Shown here piece by piece: positions 1 to 9,288 of a DNA stretch of 64,000 bases (the first letter of the stretch is position 1; each line of letters starts with the position of its first letter). The notes below the pieces were generated by a model. That model did not search any database. It was given only the letters and a program-made list of their open reading frames with translations, and was not told the DNA's origin. The DNA comes from Elioraea tepidiphila DSM 17972 (GTDB lineage Bacteria; Pseudomonadota; Alphaproteobacteria; Acetobacterales; Acetobacteraceae): the NCBI RefSeq assembly GCF_000378465.1, contig NZ_KB899917.1, positions 62,001-126,000 of the forward strand. Reading direction: 5' to 3'. The position numbers and the translations under genes are program-made.

Positions 1-1103
1 AGCACCACGGGCTCGCCCGCATAGCCGCTCTCGGCCACCAGCCGGCGCGCGCGGTCGAGGTCGAAGCGCATCGCCTCCAGCCCCGCCTCGGTCGCAAGCG
101 GCGTGCCCGGCGCGAACACGCCCACTCCGGTGCGCCAGAACCGCGCATCCGTCCCCGCGATCGCGGCGCCGAAATCCGCCTGGTTCACCGCCGGCAGCAG
201 CGCGCGCCTGAGCCGGGGGTTGTCGAAAGGCGGCTGGAGGTGGTTGGGCCGGAACGTGGCGATGAAGCCGAGCGTGTCCGGGATCGTCACGACAACGTCG
301 CGTTCGCGCGCGAGCATCGGATGCAGATCGGCGGTCGTGCGCTCCCACCACGCGACCTCACCCGCGCGCAGGGCTGCCGCCGCGGTCGCCGGATCGGGAA
401 TGATCTGCCACTCGACGCGATCCACCAGCACCCGCTTCGGGCCCGCGGTGAAGGAAGCCTCGCCCTCGGCGCGCGGGACGTAGCCGTCGAAGCGCTCATA
501 GACGACGCGCGCACCGAGCACGAACTCGTCCGCACGGAAGCGGAACGGACCCGAGCCGACCACCTCGCCCGGGCCGAACGGCCGCATCGGATCGGCGGAC
601 GCGATGCGCTCGGGCATCACGAAGCAGGCGATGCTGCCCGGCTTGGCCAGCGCATCGGCCAGCATCGCGAAGGGGCGCCTCAGCCGGATCGCGAAGCGGC
701 GGTCATCGAGGGCGGCGATCTCCTCGGCGAGCGCCAGCACCCGCCCGCCCATCGCGTCGCGCGCGCCCCAGCGGCGGATCGAGGCGACGCAATCGGCCGC
801 GCGGACCGGCTCGCCATCGTGGAAGCGGAGCCCTTCGCGCAGGGTGAAGGTCCAGCGCAGCCCGCCATCCTCGACACCGTGCCCGGCCACCATCTGCGGC
901 TGCGCCCGATACTGCGCGTCGATGCCGTAGAGCGTGTCCCAGACCAGGAAGCCGTGGTTGCGCGTGACATAGGCCGAGGAGGCGACCGGATCGAGCACGG
1001 CCAGGCTGGCATGCGGCACGAAGCGGATCGTGCGCGCGGGCTGCGCGAGCGCCGGCGCGGCCAGCGCCGCCAGCCCCGCCTGCATCAAGGTTCGACGCTT
1101 CAT
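1..1103 (-). CDS. ABC transporter substrate-binding protein, family 5 (partial)
   Basis: Periplasmic binding protein of the SBP_bac_5 family, which captures peptides or similar solutes for an ABC importer. Only about the first 367 codons are present; the gene runs off the left edge. The ATG at 1103 follows GGAG and opens a signal peptide (MKRRTLMQAGLAALAAPALA) with a twin arginine, possibly Tat-type. The stretch LDPVASSAYVTRNHGFLVWD is a near copy of the same region in the two genes upstream, so this is the third member of a tandem paralogue set transcribed right to left. The 81-base gap before it shows no clear site. No permease or ATPase is visible beside it. Substrate unknown. Confidence 0.9.
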   Translation of the reverse strand, partial: MKRRTLMQAGLAALAAPALAQPARTIRFVPHASLAVLDPVASSAYVTRNHGFLVWDTLYGIDAQYRAQPQMVAGHGVEDGGLRWTFTLREGLRFHDGEPVRAADCVASIRRWGARDAMGGRVLALAEEIAALDDRRFAIRLRRPFAMLADALAKPGSIACFVMPERIASADPMRPFGPGEVVGSGPFRFRADEFVLGARVVYERFDGYVPRAEGEASFTAGPKRVLVDRVEWQIIPDPATAAAALRAGEVAWWERTTADLHPMLARERDVVVTIPDTLGFIATFRPNHLQPPFDNPRLRRALLPAVNQADFGAAIAGTDARFWRTGVGVFAPGTPLATEAGLEAMRFDLDRARRLVAESGYAGEPVV

Positions 1104-1184
1104 GGCACTCCACGCCGGTTTGGTTGGCGCGGACGGTGCCCGAGCGCCGAGCCCACCGCAATGGGTTCTGCGCGACCCGGACGG

Positions 1185-2774
1185 TTACGCGCGGCGCACG
1201 TTGAGCGGCAGCACCATCCCCTTGAGCACGCCGGTGAGCGACCGGCGCCAGGCCGAGGAGACGAAGTACTGGCCGATCGGCCAATAGGGCAGGTCCTGCC
1301 AGAACTGCGCCTGGATGCGCCGGCCGATCGCCCTCTGCGCCTCCGCCGTCGGCGCCTCGAACCATTCGTCGCGCAGCGCCTCCAGCGCGGCGCTCGTCGG
1401 CCAGCCGAACCACGCGCCGTCGCCGTTGGCGCGCAGCAGCAGGTGGCCCGCCGGCGAGTTGAAGTCGATGCCGGCGAACAGCGCGATCAGCGCATTCCAT
1501 CCGCCCTGGCCCGGCGGCTCCTTGCGCGCCCGGCGCTGGAGCAGCGTGCCCCAGTCCATGGTCGCGTCGTCCACCGTCAGGCCGCATTTGCGCATCATGT
1601 CGATCGCGACCTGGGTGAGGTTGAAGTTGTTGACGATGTTGGCGGGGTCGAGGAACACCACCGTCTCGCCCCGATAGCCGGCGGCCAGCAACGCGCGCTT
1701 CGCCGCCTCGGTGTCGCGCGGACCGGTCAGCACGCCGATGCCCTCGTCGTTCGCCATCGGCGAGTTCACCGGGAAGCAGCCGACGCCGTCGCGCCAGAGC
1801 GTCCGGTCGGGCCCCATGATCGACTGCATGAAGTCGGCCTGGTTGATCGCCGGCAGCAGCGCGCGCCGCTTCGCCGGATCGTCGAAGGGCGGATGCAGGT
1901 GATTGGGCCGCAGCGAGGCGACCAGGCCGGAGGTGTCCACCACATCCACCACAACGTCGCGGTTGCGCTGCAGCACCGGGCGGAGATCGTTCGGCACCGC
2001 CGACCACCAGTCGATCTCGCCGGTCTGCAGCGCCGCGGCCGAGGTCGCGGCATCGGTGATGATGTGCCACTCCATGCGCTCGAAATGCGCGTGTTTCGGC
2101 CCCGAGGTCATGCTCGGCGTGCCCTCGCGCGGCACGTAGCGGTCATAGCGGCGGTACACGATCCGGCTGCCGACCACGCGTTCCTCGGGCACGAGCCGGT
2201 ACGGGCCCGAGCCGATCACCTCGGGGATCGCGGTCGCGGAATCGGTCTGCGCCAGCCGCTCCGGCATGACGAAGCACGGATACGACGAGGGCTTGCCGAG
2301 CGCATCCAGCATCGGCCCGAACGGGCGGTTCAGCCGGATCTCGAAGCGGCGGTCATCGAGCGCGCGGATCTCGGCCAGACGCTGCGCGAGCGCCTGGCCG
2401 TGCGCGTCGCGCGTCATCCAGCGCCGGATCGAGGCGACCGCGTCCTTGGCCCGCACCATCTCGCCGTCGTGGAAGGTGGGCCCCTGGCGCAGCGTGAACA
2501 CCCAGCGCTTGCCGTCCTCCTCGACGACATGTCCCTCGGCGAGCTGCGGGTGCGGGCGGAGCTGCTCGTCCACGCCGTAGAGCGTGTCCCAGACCATGTG
2601 GCCGTGGTCACGCGTCGGGTAGGCGGTCGTCACCATCGGGTCGAGGATGGTGACGTCCGCCTGCGGAATGTATTTCAGCACCCGCGCCGCATCGCCCTGC
2701 GCGAGCGCCGGCGCGCCCAGCGGTGCGGCGGCGAGCGCGGCGGCCCCCTGCAAGGCGGTGCGGCGACGGAGCAT
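1185..2774 (-). CDS. ABC transporter substrate-binding protein, family 5
   Basis: Complete 529-aa periplasmic solute-binding protein of the dipeptide/oligopeptide type (SBP_bac_5). The N-terminus MLRRRTALQGAAALAAAP is a signal peptide with a Tat-like RRR start and a likely cut after APALA. The family core follows: ILDPMVTTAYPTRDHGHMVW, then WVFTLRQGPTFHDGEMVRA (the conserved F-H-D/N-G-E signature) and a C-terminal lobe ending in PYWPIGQYFVSS. The ATG is one base after the stop of the upstream paralogue, and an AGGAGG sits inside that gene's end, so the two are co-transcribed and probably translationally coupled. Substrate is unknown; being one of three neighbouring paralogues suggests related but different ligands. 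Confidence 0.93.
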   Translation of the reverse strand: MLRRRTALQGAAALAAAPLGAPALAQGDAARVLKYIPQADVTILDPMVTTAYPTRDHGHMVWDTLYGVDEQLRPHPQLAEGHVVEEDGKRWVFTLRQGPTFHDGEMVRAKDAVASIRRWMTRDAHGQALAQRLAEIRALDDRRFEIRLNRPFGPMLDALGKPSSYPCFVMPERLAQTDSATAIPEVIGSGPYRLVPEERVVGSRIVYRRYDRYVPREGTPSMTSGPKHAHFERMEWHIITDAATSAAALQTGEIDWWSAVPNDLRPVLQRNRDVVVDVVDTSGLVASLRPNHLHPPFDDPAKRRALLPAINQADFMQSIMGPDRTLWRDGVGCFPVNSPMANDEGIGVLTGPRDTEAAKRALLAAGYRGETVVFLDPANIVNNFNLTQVAIDMMRKCGLTVDDATMDWGTLLQRRARKEPPGQGGWNALIALFAGIDFNSPAGHLLLRANGDGAWFGWPTSAALEALRDEWFEAPTAEAQRAIGRRIQAQFWQDLPYWPIGQYFVSSAWRRSLTGVLKGMVLPLNVRRA

Positions 2775-2775
2775 G

Positions 2776-4359
2776 TCAGACCCTCCTGACGTTCCAGAAC
2801 ACGGGAATGCCGCCCGGCTGCATCACGCCGGTGACCGAGCGGCGATGCGCGAGCGGCTGGAAGAACTGGCCGAGCGGGATGTAGGGCACGTCCTCGAACA
2901 TCTGCTTCTGCAGCTCGGCTGCGATGCGCTGCTGGCTCTCGAGGTCGGGCGCCTCGAACCAGTCCTCGCGCAGCTGTTCGAGCTTGGCGCTCTCCGGCCA
3001 GCCGATGAAGCCCTGCCGGCCCTGACCACGCAGCATATGGTGCCCGGCCGGGTTGAGATGATCAAGCCCGCCCCAGTTGGTGCAGAACACGCTCCAGCCG
3101 CCCTGCTCAATCGGCTCCTGGCGCGCGCGGCGCTGCACCACAGTGCCCCAGTCCATCGATTGGAAGTCGATGTTCACGCCCAGGCGGCGGAACATATCGC
3201 CCGCCACCTGGCTCAGCGCCTGGAGGCTGGCGATGTCGGTGGTGGCGAGCAGGACGATGCGCTCGCCGTTGTAGCCGCTCTCGGCGATCATCCGCTTGGC
3301 GAGGTCGATGTTGTTGGCGAACGCCTCCATGCCGGCGGTGTTCGCGAGCGGCGTGCCGGGCGTGAAGGCGCCGACACCGGTCTTCCAGTATTTCGGATCG
3401 GTGCCCATCACGGCCGTCATGTAGTCGGCCTGGTTGACCGCCCGCACCAGCGCCTGGCGGAACTTCGGGTTGTTCATCGGCGGATGCAGATGGTTCGGCC
3501 GCATCACCGAGATCGAACCGAGCGGATCGGGCAGCATCACGTTGATGTTCCGATTCCGTTCGAGAACCGGGATCAGGTCGGCCGTGGCGATCTCCCACCA
3601 GTCGATCTCGCCCGATTGCAGCGCCGCGCCGGCGGTCGCGAAGTCGGGGATGATGTGCCACTCGACGCGATCGAAATGCACGACCTTCGGCCCGGCCGTG
3701 CCCGAGGGCTGCCCGGAGGGACGGGGCACGTAGCCGGCGAACTTCTCGTAGACGACACGGCTGCCCGAGACGAGCTCGTCGCGCTTGAAGGTGAACGGCC
3801 CGCTGCCGATCATCTGCTCGGGGCGGATCTGGGTGAACGCATCGGTCTCGGCGATCCGTTCCGGCATGATGAACGGCACGTTGCTGGTCGGCTTGGAGAG
3901 CGAGTCCAGCATCAGGCCGAAGGGTCGCTTCAGGCGGATCTCGAAGCGCCGGTCGTCGAGCGCCTTCATCTCGTCGGTCAGCGACGCCAGCCGCGCGCCC
4001 ATCGGATCGCGCTTGGCCCAGCGCGCGAGCGAGGCCACGCAGTCGCGCGCCCGCACCGGCTCCCCGTCGTGGAACCTCAGCCCCTCGCGCAGCGTGAAGG
4101 TCCAGCGGCGGTCGCCGTCCTCGACCGTGTGGCCCTCGACCATCTGCGGCTGGGCCTTGTACTGGTCATCGAGCCCGTAGAGCGTGTCCCACACCAGGAA
4201 GCCGCTGTTGCGGGTGACGTACGCGGTGGTCCAGATCGGATCCATCACCGTCAGGTTGGCGTGCGGAATGAACTTCAGCGTCCGCGCCGCCTGGCCCTCG
4301 ACCAGCGCGGGTGCCGCGACCGTCGCCGCCGCCGCGCCAAGAAATGTGCGTCGCCTCAT
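2776..4359 (-). CDS. ABC transporter substrate-binding protein, family 5
   Basis: First gene of the tandem set of three binding proteins; 527 aa. The ATG at 4359 is chosen because GGGAGA lies at a proper distance and the protein then opens with a Tat-like signal peptide, MRRRTFLGAAAATVAAPALV. A longer open frame upstream (to 4872) lies inside the aldehyde dehydrogenase gene on the same strand and is not used. Family marks are LTVMDPIWTTAYVTRNSGFL, the FHDGEPVRARD signature and the C-terminal VPYIPLGQFFQP. It probably delivers peptides or other small polar solutes to an ABC permease encoded outside the window. The 79 bases upstream, after the aldehyde dehydrogenase, may hold its promoter, but no convincing -35/-10 pair is visible. 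Confidence 0.93.
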   Translation of the reverse strand: MRRRTFLGAAAATVAAPALVEGQAARTLKFIPHANLTVMDPIWTTAYVTRNSGFLVWDTLYGLDDQYKAQPQMVEGHTVEDGDRRWTFTLREGLRFHDGEPVRARDCVASLARWAKRDPMGARLASLTDEMKALDDRRFEIRLKRPFGLMLDSLSKPTSNVPFIMPERIAETDAFTQIRPEQMIGSGPFTFKRDELVSGSRVVYEKFAGYVPRPSGQPSGTAGPKVVHFDRVEWHIIPDFATAGAALQSGEIDWWEIATADLIPVLERNRNINVMLPDPLGSISVMRPNHLHPPMNNPKFRQALVRAVNQADYMTAVMGTDPKYWKTGVGAFTPGTPLANTAGMEAFANNIDLAKRMIAESGYNGERIVLLATTDIASLQALSQVAGDMFRRLGVNIDFQSMDWGTVVQRRARQEPIEQGGWSVFCTNWGGLDHLNPAGHHMLRGQGRQGFIGWPESAKLEQLREDWFEAPDLESQQRIAAELQKQMFEDVPYIPLGQFFQPLAHRRSVTGVMQPGGIPVFWNVRRV

Positions 4360-4438
4360 CGTTTCGTGTCTCCCTAGCCCGTTGCGGGTCTGCCCGCGAG
4401 CATCGCGCGTCCGCCGAGGTGCTGTCCAGAAGCCGCGA

Positions 4439-5980
4439 TCACGGCCGAGCCGGGCCGTAGCCGAACGCGACGGGCGGCGGGTCGGCGGTTTCGATCCACA
4501 CCGCCTTGGTGCGCGTGTAGGCGAGCAGCGCCTCGACCCCGGAGGAGCGTCCGTGGCCCGAGGCCCCGAAGCCGCCGAACGGCACCGAGACATGGATGGT
4601 GCGGTAGCCGTTGACCCAGAACGTGCCCGCCCGCACGGCGGCCGCGACCCGGTGCGCGCGGCCGACATCGCGCGTCCAGACCGCGCCGGCGAGGCCGAAC
4701 CGCGTGTCGTTGGCGAGCCGGATCGCCTCGGCCTCGTCGTCGAATGGGATCGCGGCGAGCACCGGGCCGAACACCTCCTCCTGCGCGATCGTGGCGGATG
4801 GGGACACCCCGGCGAGCAGCGTCGGCGCGAGCCAGAACCCGCCGGCGGGAACCCCGGCGGGAGCCGTCCCACCGGACGCGAGTCTCGCCCCGGAGGCCAC
4901 GCCCTCGGCCACCATCGCCGTCACCTTGGCGTGCTGGCGCGCGTTCGCGATCGGCCCCATCTCGGTCGCCGGGTCGAGCGGTAGGCCGAGGCGGATGCGA
5001 GTCGCCCCCTCGGCCACGCCGGCGACGAACCGGTCATGGATCGACCGCTCGACCAGCAGCCGTGACCCGGCGACACAGGACTGGCCGCACCCGGCGAAGA
5101 TCGCCGCCTGGGCGCCCCGCACGGCGGCGTCGAGATCGGCGTCGGCGAAGACGATGTTCGCGCTCTTGCCGCCGAGCTCCAGCACGCATGGAATCCCGCG
5201 CCGCGCGGCTGCGGCACCGATCACCGCACCCGCCTCTGGCGAGCCGACGAAGGTCACCATGTCCACCCGCGCGTCCCCGAGCAGCGCCGCACCGGTGCCC
5301 GGCCCGTAGCCCGGCACCACCGAGACGACGCCGCGCGGCACGCCCGCCCCCTCGGCCAGCGCGCCGAACGCCAGGCTGGTCAGCGGCGTCAGTTCCGAGG
5401 GCTTGAGGATGCAGGCGTTCCCGGCAGCCAGGATGGGGGCCACGTTCCAGCCGGCGGTGAACAGCGGCGCGTTCCAGGGCGTGATCGCCAGCACGACGCC
5501 CTGCGGCTCGTGCCGCACCGTCACGTGATGCGAGGTCGGCACGGGGATGACCCGGCCCTCCAGCTTGTCGGTCCAGCCGGCCCAGTAGCGCAGCATGTCG
5601 GCCACCGCGGCGACCTCGCGGGCGCAGTCGCGCACCGGCTTGCCGCTGGTCGCGGCTTCCAGGGTCGCGAGCGGCTCGGCGTGCCGCGCCACCGCCTCGC
5701 CCCAGGCCCAGAGCGCGCGGCCGCGCGCCGCCGGCGCCAGCGCCGCCCAGGCGCGGAAGCCGCGCGAAGCGGTCTCGGCGGCGTGCGCGGCGACGCGCGG
5801 GCCGGCATCGCGGTAGGTGAGGATGGTCTCGCCGGTGGCGGGATCGATGAGCGTGACCGGCTCGCCCTCGCCGGGAACGAGCGCGCCGTCGATCCAGGAC
5901 CCGGGCGCGCCCGCACCCAGCAGCGTGGCGAAGGCGCGCTCGGTCGCGGCGCGCGCGGAGAGCGCCGGCGCGTCATGCAT
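4439..5980 (-). CDS. aldehyde dehydrogenase (NAD(P)+-dependent)
   Basis: 513-aa member of the ALDH superfamily, oxidising an aldehyde to its acid in the cytoplasm. The cofactor region TPWNAPLF and KPSELTPLTS, the glutamate motif LELGGKSANIVF and the catalytic cysteine in AGCGQSCVAG (Cys302, the canonical position) are all intact. Length is normal for betaine/aminobutyraldehyde-type enzymes. It is the last gene of a minus-strand block SDR - NAD-binding dehydrogenase - ALDH, and its first 8 bases overlap the end of the dehydrogenase gene, so it is co-transcribed. Beside several solute-binding proteins, it probably oxidises an aldehyde from an imported compound. The exact substrate cannot be read from the sequence. 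Confidence 0.95.
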   Translation of the reverse strand: MHDAPALSARAATERAFATLLGAGAPGSWIDGALVPGEGEPVTLIDPATGETILTYRDAGPRVAAHAAETASRGFRAWAALAPAARGRALWAWGEAVARHAEPLATLEAATSGKPVRDCAREVAAVADMLRYWAGWTDKLEGRVIPVPTSHHVTVRHEPQGVVLAITPWNAPLFTAGWNVAPILAAGNACILKPSELTPLTSLAFGALAEGAGVPRGVVSVVPGYGPGTGAALLGDARVDMVTFVGSPEAGAVIGAAAARRGIPCVLELGGKSANIVFADADLDAAVRGAQAAIFAGCGQSCVAGSRLLVERSIHDRFVAGVAEGATRIRLGLPLDPATEMGPIANARQHAKVTAMVAEGVASGARLASGGTAPAGVPAGGFWLAPTLLAGVSPSATIAQEEVFGPVLAAIPFDDEAEAIRLANDTRFGLAGAVWTRDVGRAHRVAAAVRAGTFWVNGYRTIHVSVPFGGFGASGHGRSSGVEALLAYTRTKAVWIETADPPPVAFGYGPARP

Positions 5981-6836
5981 CGCCCGCCTCCGCCTGCCAG
6001 AGCTCGGCGGCGACGCGGTTGAAATCCGCGCCGTCCGGCACCGCGCTCGCCCGCATCCAGAGCCGGCCGACCTCCTCCATCAGCGTGCCGGTGCCGCCGA
6101 CGCGCTCGGCAAGTTCGAGCGCGAGACGCACATCCTTGCGCATCAGCCCGGCGGTGAAGCCGGAATCGAAGCTTCCGGGCAGGATCCAGCGCGGGAAGTT
6201 CACCTCGGTCGCGGCGCTGCGGCCCGAGGCGCCGTTGATCACGGCGAGCGCCGCCTCGGCCTCCACCCCCGCCCGGCGCGCGAGCCTGAGCGCCTCGGCC
6301 GCGGTCAGCAGATGGGCCGCCACCAGCAGGTTGTTGGCGAGCTTCGCGACCGCCCCCGCACCCGACGCGCCGACATGCACCACCTTGGCGGCGATCGCCT
6401 CCAGCGCCGGCATCGCGCGCGCAAGCGCCTCCGCCTCGCCGCCGACCATCATCGTCAGTTTGCCGGCGCGCGCGCCGTGCGGCCCGCCCGAGACCGGCGC
6501 GTCGAGCCACGCCAGCCCCGTGGCCGAGAAGCCGGGGGCGAGCGCGCGCGGCGTCTCGGGCGCGACCGTGGAGGTGTCCACCACCACGCCATCGGCCATC
6601 ATCCCGGCGGCGGGCAGCGTCGCTGCGACCGCGCGCACGGCGTCGTCGTTGGGCAGGGACAGGATCACCACCTCCGCGCCCGTGGCGGCATCCTCGGCGA
6701 CCGCGAGCCCGGCCGCCTCGGCCGCCTTGCGCCGCGCCGGATCGCGGTCCCAGCCCTGCACCGCCTCGCCGCGCTCGGCGAGCCGCTCGGCCATCGCGAG
6801 CCCCATCGCGCCGAGCCCGATCACCGCCACCTGCAT
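5973..6836 (-). CDS. NAD(P)-dependent 3-hydroxyisobutyrate dehydrogenase-like oxidoreductase
   Basis: 287-aa beta-hydroxyacid dehydrogenase. The N-terminal Rossmann motif is MQVAVIGLGAMGLAMAERL. The substrate-binding signature WLDAPVSGGPHGARAGKL and the catalytic lysine in GAVAKLANNLL (Lys165) are present, so it should be active. Start at 6836 is set by AGGAG eight bases upstream and by the family's usual N-terminus; the open frame runs further upstream into the SDR gene. It oxidises a small 3-hydroxy acid or reduces a semialdehyde. Placed between an SDR and an aldehyde dehydrogenase, it fits a short catabolic route for a hydroxy acid or semialdehyde. Confidence 0.93.
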   Translation of the reverse strand: MQVAVIGLGAMGLAMAERLAERGEAVQGWDRDPARRKAAEAAGLAVAEDAATGAEVVILSLPNDDAVRAVAATLPAAGMMADGVVVDTSTVAPETPRALAPGFSATGLAWLDAPVSGGPHGARAGKLTMMVGGEAEALARAMPALEAIAAKVVHVGASGAGAVAKLANNLLVAAHLLTAAEALRLARRAGVEAEAALAVINGASGRSAATEVNFPRWILPGSFDSGFTAGLMRKDVRLALELAERVGGTGTLMEEVGRLWMRASAVPDGADFNRVAAELWQAEAGDA

Positions 6837-6852
6837 GCAATGTCTCCTGCGG

Positions 6853-7611
6853 CTAGATGCAGAGCCCGCCGTCCACGTGCAGCACCTGGCCGGTGATGTA
6901 GCCCGCCTCGGGCGAGAGCAGGAAGGCGATCGCGGCCGCGACCTCCGCCGGCTCGCCCTTGCGGCCGAGCGGGATCTCGGCCTCGGCGGCGCTGGAGGCA
7001 CCGGCGGCAAGTGCCGCATGCGCGCCCGCGTCCTTGCGGATGAAGCCGGGACACACCGCATTCGCCGTCACCCCGCGCGGGGCGAGGATGATCGCGAGCG
7101 ACTTCACCATCGCCTCGACGGCCGCCTTCGCGGCGGCCGAGGCCGGGAACATCGGCACGCGCGGGCGGAAGACGTGCGCGACGAAGGAACTGACCGCGAC
7201 GATCCGCCCGGCCCTTGCGCCGTCGAGCAGCGGGAGCGCGGCGGTCGCGAGGCCGAAGAACCCGGTCGCGATCGGCGCGTGCGAACGGGCGAGCACGGCC
7301 TCGTCGAGCTCGCCCCAGGGCGTGCGGTCGGCGAAGCCGGCATTCGCGACCAGCGCGTCGAGCCCGCCGAACGCGGCGACCACACGCGCGATCAGCGCGG
7401 CCGGAATTCCCGGCTCGCCGAGATCGCCGAGCATGATCTCGACCGCCGCCCCGGCCGCGCGCGCCTGCCCGGCCACCGCGGCGAGCGCGGCCTCATTGCG
7501 TCGCGTGTGCAGCGCCAGCGCCACGCCGGGCGCGGCCAGTCTCCGCGCGGTCGCCGCACCGATGCCGGTCGCCGCGCCCGTGATCAGGATGGTTCTGGGT
7601 CGATCGCTCAT
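6853..7611 (-). CDS. SDR family oxidoreductase lacking the usual catalytic tyrosine
   Basis: 252-aa short-chain dehydrogenase/reductase. The cofactor motif TGAATGIGAATA, the NAG-type motif (VANAGF), the serine in AVSSFVAH and the C-terminal GYITGQVLHVDGGL are present. The YxxxK catalytic pair is not: the region reads MFPASAAAKAAVEAM, with phenylalanine or serine where tyrosine should be, depending on alignment. Some SDR branches, such as dienoyl-CoA-reductase-like enzymes, also use a changed triad, so loss of activity is not certain. It is the first gene of the minus-strand block and is divergent from a binding-protein gene across 72 bases. There is no clear Shine-Dalgarno before the ATG at 7611, perhaps reflecting a short leader. 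Confidence 0.88.
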   Translation of the reverse strand: MSDRPRTILITGAATGIGAATARRLAAPGVALALHTRRNEAALAAVAGQARAAGAAVEIMLGDLGEPGIPAALIARVVAAFGGLDALVANAGFADRTPWGELDEAVLARSHAPIATGFFGLATAALPLLDGARAGRIVAVSSFVAHVFRPRVPMFPASAAAKAAVEAMVKSLAIILAPRGVTANAVCPGFIRKDAGAHAALAAGASSAAEAEIPLGRKGEPAEVAAAIAFLLSPEAGYITGQVLHVDGGLCI

Positions 7612-7683
7612 GGATGCATGGTAGGGATGTTGCGGCGCACACAACAGCCGGGCACTCTCCTGGTCTCCCACGGAGCTGCCTCC

Positions 7684-9288
7684 ATGCGACGCCTCGCCCT
7701 CGCCCTCCTGCTCGCGGTCTCGCCGCTCGCGGACCGCGCGCCCTCCGCCCAGACACTGCGCATCGCCTACCAGGGTGACGTCGTCTCGATGGACCCCTAC
7801 GCGATGAACGAGACCTTCACCACGGCGTTCCTCGCGCACATCAACGAGCCGCTGGTGCGCCGCCTGCCCGATCTCGCGCTCGAACCCGGGCTTGCCGAGC
7901 GCTGGGAGCGGGTGACCGACACGCTCTGGCGCTTCCACCTGCGCCGCAACGTCACGTTCCACGAGGGCGAGCCCTTCACCGCCGCGGATGTCGTGTTCAG
8001 CCTGGAGCGGGTGCGCAAGCCGGGCTCCGCGATGCTCGCGCGGGCCGCCTCGATCAAGGCGGTGAACGCGGTCGATCCGCACACGGTCGAGATCGAGACC
8101 GACGGGCCGGCGCCGACCCTGCTCGCCGACCTCACGAACATCCTGATCCTGTCGAAGCGCTGGGCCGAGGCGAACGGGGCCGAGGAGCCGGTCGATATCC
8201 GCGCGCGGCGCGAGAACCATGCCGCGCGCCACGCGAACGGGACCGGCCCGTTCCGGCTGCAAAGCTACGCGCCGGGCGAGCGCACGGTACTCATCCGCAA
8301 CGATGCCTGGTGGGACCGGATGGAGGGCAATCTCCGCGAGGTGGTCCTGCAGCCGGTCGGCTCCGACCCGACGCGCGTGGCCGCCCTGCTCTCCGGCCAG
8401 GTCGATCTCGCCTGGCCGATCCCCGTGCAGGACATCGCGCGCGTCTCGGCCGCGCCGGGGATCCGCGTCATGGAGGGGCTGGACCTGCGCACGATCTTCC
8501 TCGGCATGGACCAGTCGAGCGAGGAACTGCGCTACTCGTCCGTGAAGGGGAAGAACCCGCTTGCCGATGTCAGGGTGCGCGAGGCGATGTACCGCGCGAT
8601 CGACATCGAGGCGATCCGTGCACGGCTGATGCGCGGGCGGGCGACGCCGACCGCGCTGCTGAACGGCCCCGGCATCGAGGGGTTCGACGCGGCGCAGAAC
8701 GCGCGCCGCCCCGCCTTCGACCTTGCCCGCGCCCGTGTGCTGATGGCCGAGGCGGGCTACGCCGAGGGGTTCGAACTCGGCATGCACTGCCCGAACAACC
8801 GCTACGTCAATGACGAGCAGATCTGCCAGGCGGTCGCGCAGATGCTGGCGCGGATCGGCATCCGCGTGACGCTCACGGCCGAGCCGGCGGCGCAATATTT
8901 CGGCCGCGCCCAGCGCCGCGACGTCTCGTTCTACATGCTGGGCACCACGCCGCCGACCTATGACAGCTTCTCGACGCTGTTCGGCCTGCTGATGTGCCGC
9001 GAGGAGACGGCGCGCGCGCGCGGCTGGCCGACCATCCGCGGCCAGGGCCAGTTCAACCACGGCGGGTTCTGCGACCGCGAGGCCGACGAGGCGATCGCCG
9101 CGGCGCGTACCGAACTCGATCCGGCCAGGCGCCGGGTGCACTTCGCCGCCGCCTGGCGCGTGATGATCGACCGCTACGCCTACATCCCGCTGCACCAGCA
9201 GGCGCTCGCCTGGGGCATGCGCGAGGGCGTGACGCTGCGCCAGCGCCCCGACGACGTGCTCGATCTCCGCTTCGTCCGCGTGCAGTGA
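7684..9288 (+). CDS. ABC transporter substrate-binding protein, family 5
   Basis: 534-aa periplasmic peptide-type binding protein (SBP_bac_5), not a close copy of the three at the left edge. It has a classical Sec signal peptide (MRRLALALLLAVSPLADRA) and the core VVSMDPYAMNETFTTAFL, then LWRFHLRRNVTFHEGEPFT, the family signature. The C-terminal part carries LMAEAGYAEGFELGMHCPNN and ends near YIPLHQQALAWGM. A weak GGAG precedes the ATG. Its stop overlaps the GTG of the flavoprotein gene (GTGA), which ties the imported solute to that oxidase. Divergent from the SDR operon, so the shared 72-base region probably holds both promoters. Confidence 0.93.
   Translation: MRRLALALLLAVSPLADRAPSAQTLRIAYQGDVVSMDPYAMNETFTTAFLAHINEPLVRRLPDLALEPGLAERWERVTDTLWRFHLRRNVTFHEGEPFTAADVVFSLERVRKPGSAMLARAASIKAVNAVDPHTVEIETDGPAPTLLADLTNILILSKRWAEANGAEEPVDIRARRENHAARHANGTGPFRLQSYAPGERTVLIRNDAWWDRMEGNLREVVLQPVGSDPTRVAALLSGQVDLAWPIPVQDIARVSAAPGIRVMEGLDLRTIFLGMDQSSEELRYSSVKGKNPLADVRVREAMYRAIDIEAIRARLMRGRATPTALLNGPGIEGFDAAQNARRPAFDLARARVLMAEAGYAEGFELGMHCPNNRYVNDEQICQAVAQMLARIGIRVTLTAEPAAQYFGRAQRRDVSFYMLGTTPPTYDSFSTLFGLLMCREETARARGWPTIRGQGQFNHGGFCDREADEAIAAARTELDPARRRVHFAAAWRVMIDRYAYIPLHQQALAWGMREGVTLRQRPDDVLDLRFVRVQ

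Noticed and set aside
240-2789. 849-codon open frame on the plus strand opposite the binding-protein genes
   Set aside because: Composition is Arg/His/Ala-rich without any domain, and it lies antisense to two clear genes. In very GC-rich DNA such long mirror frames are expected.
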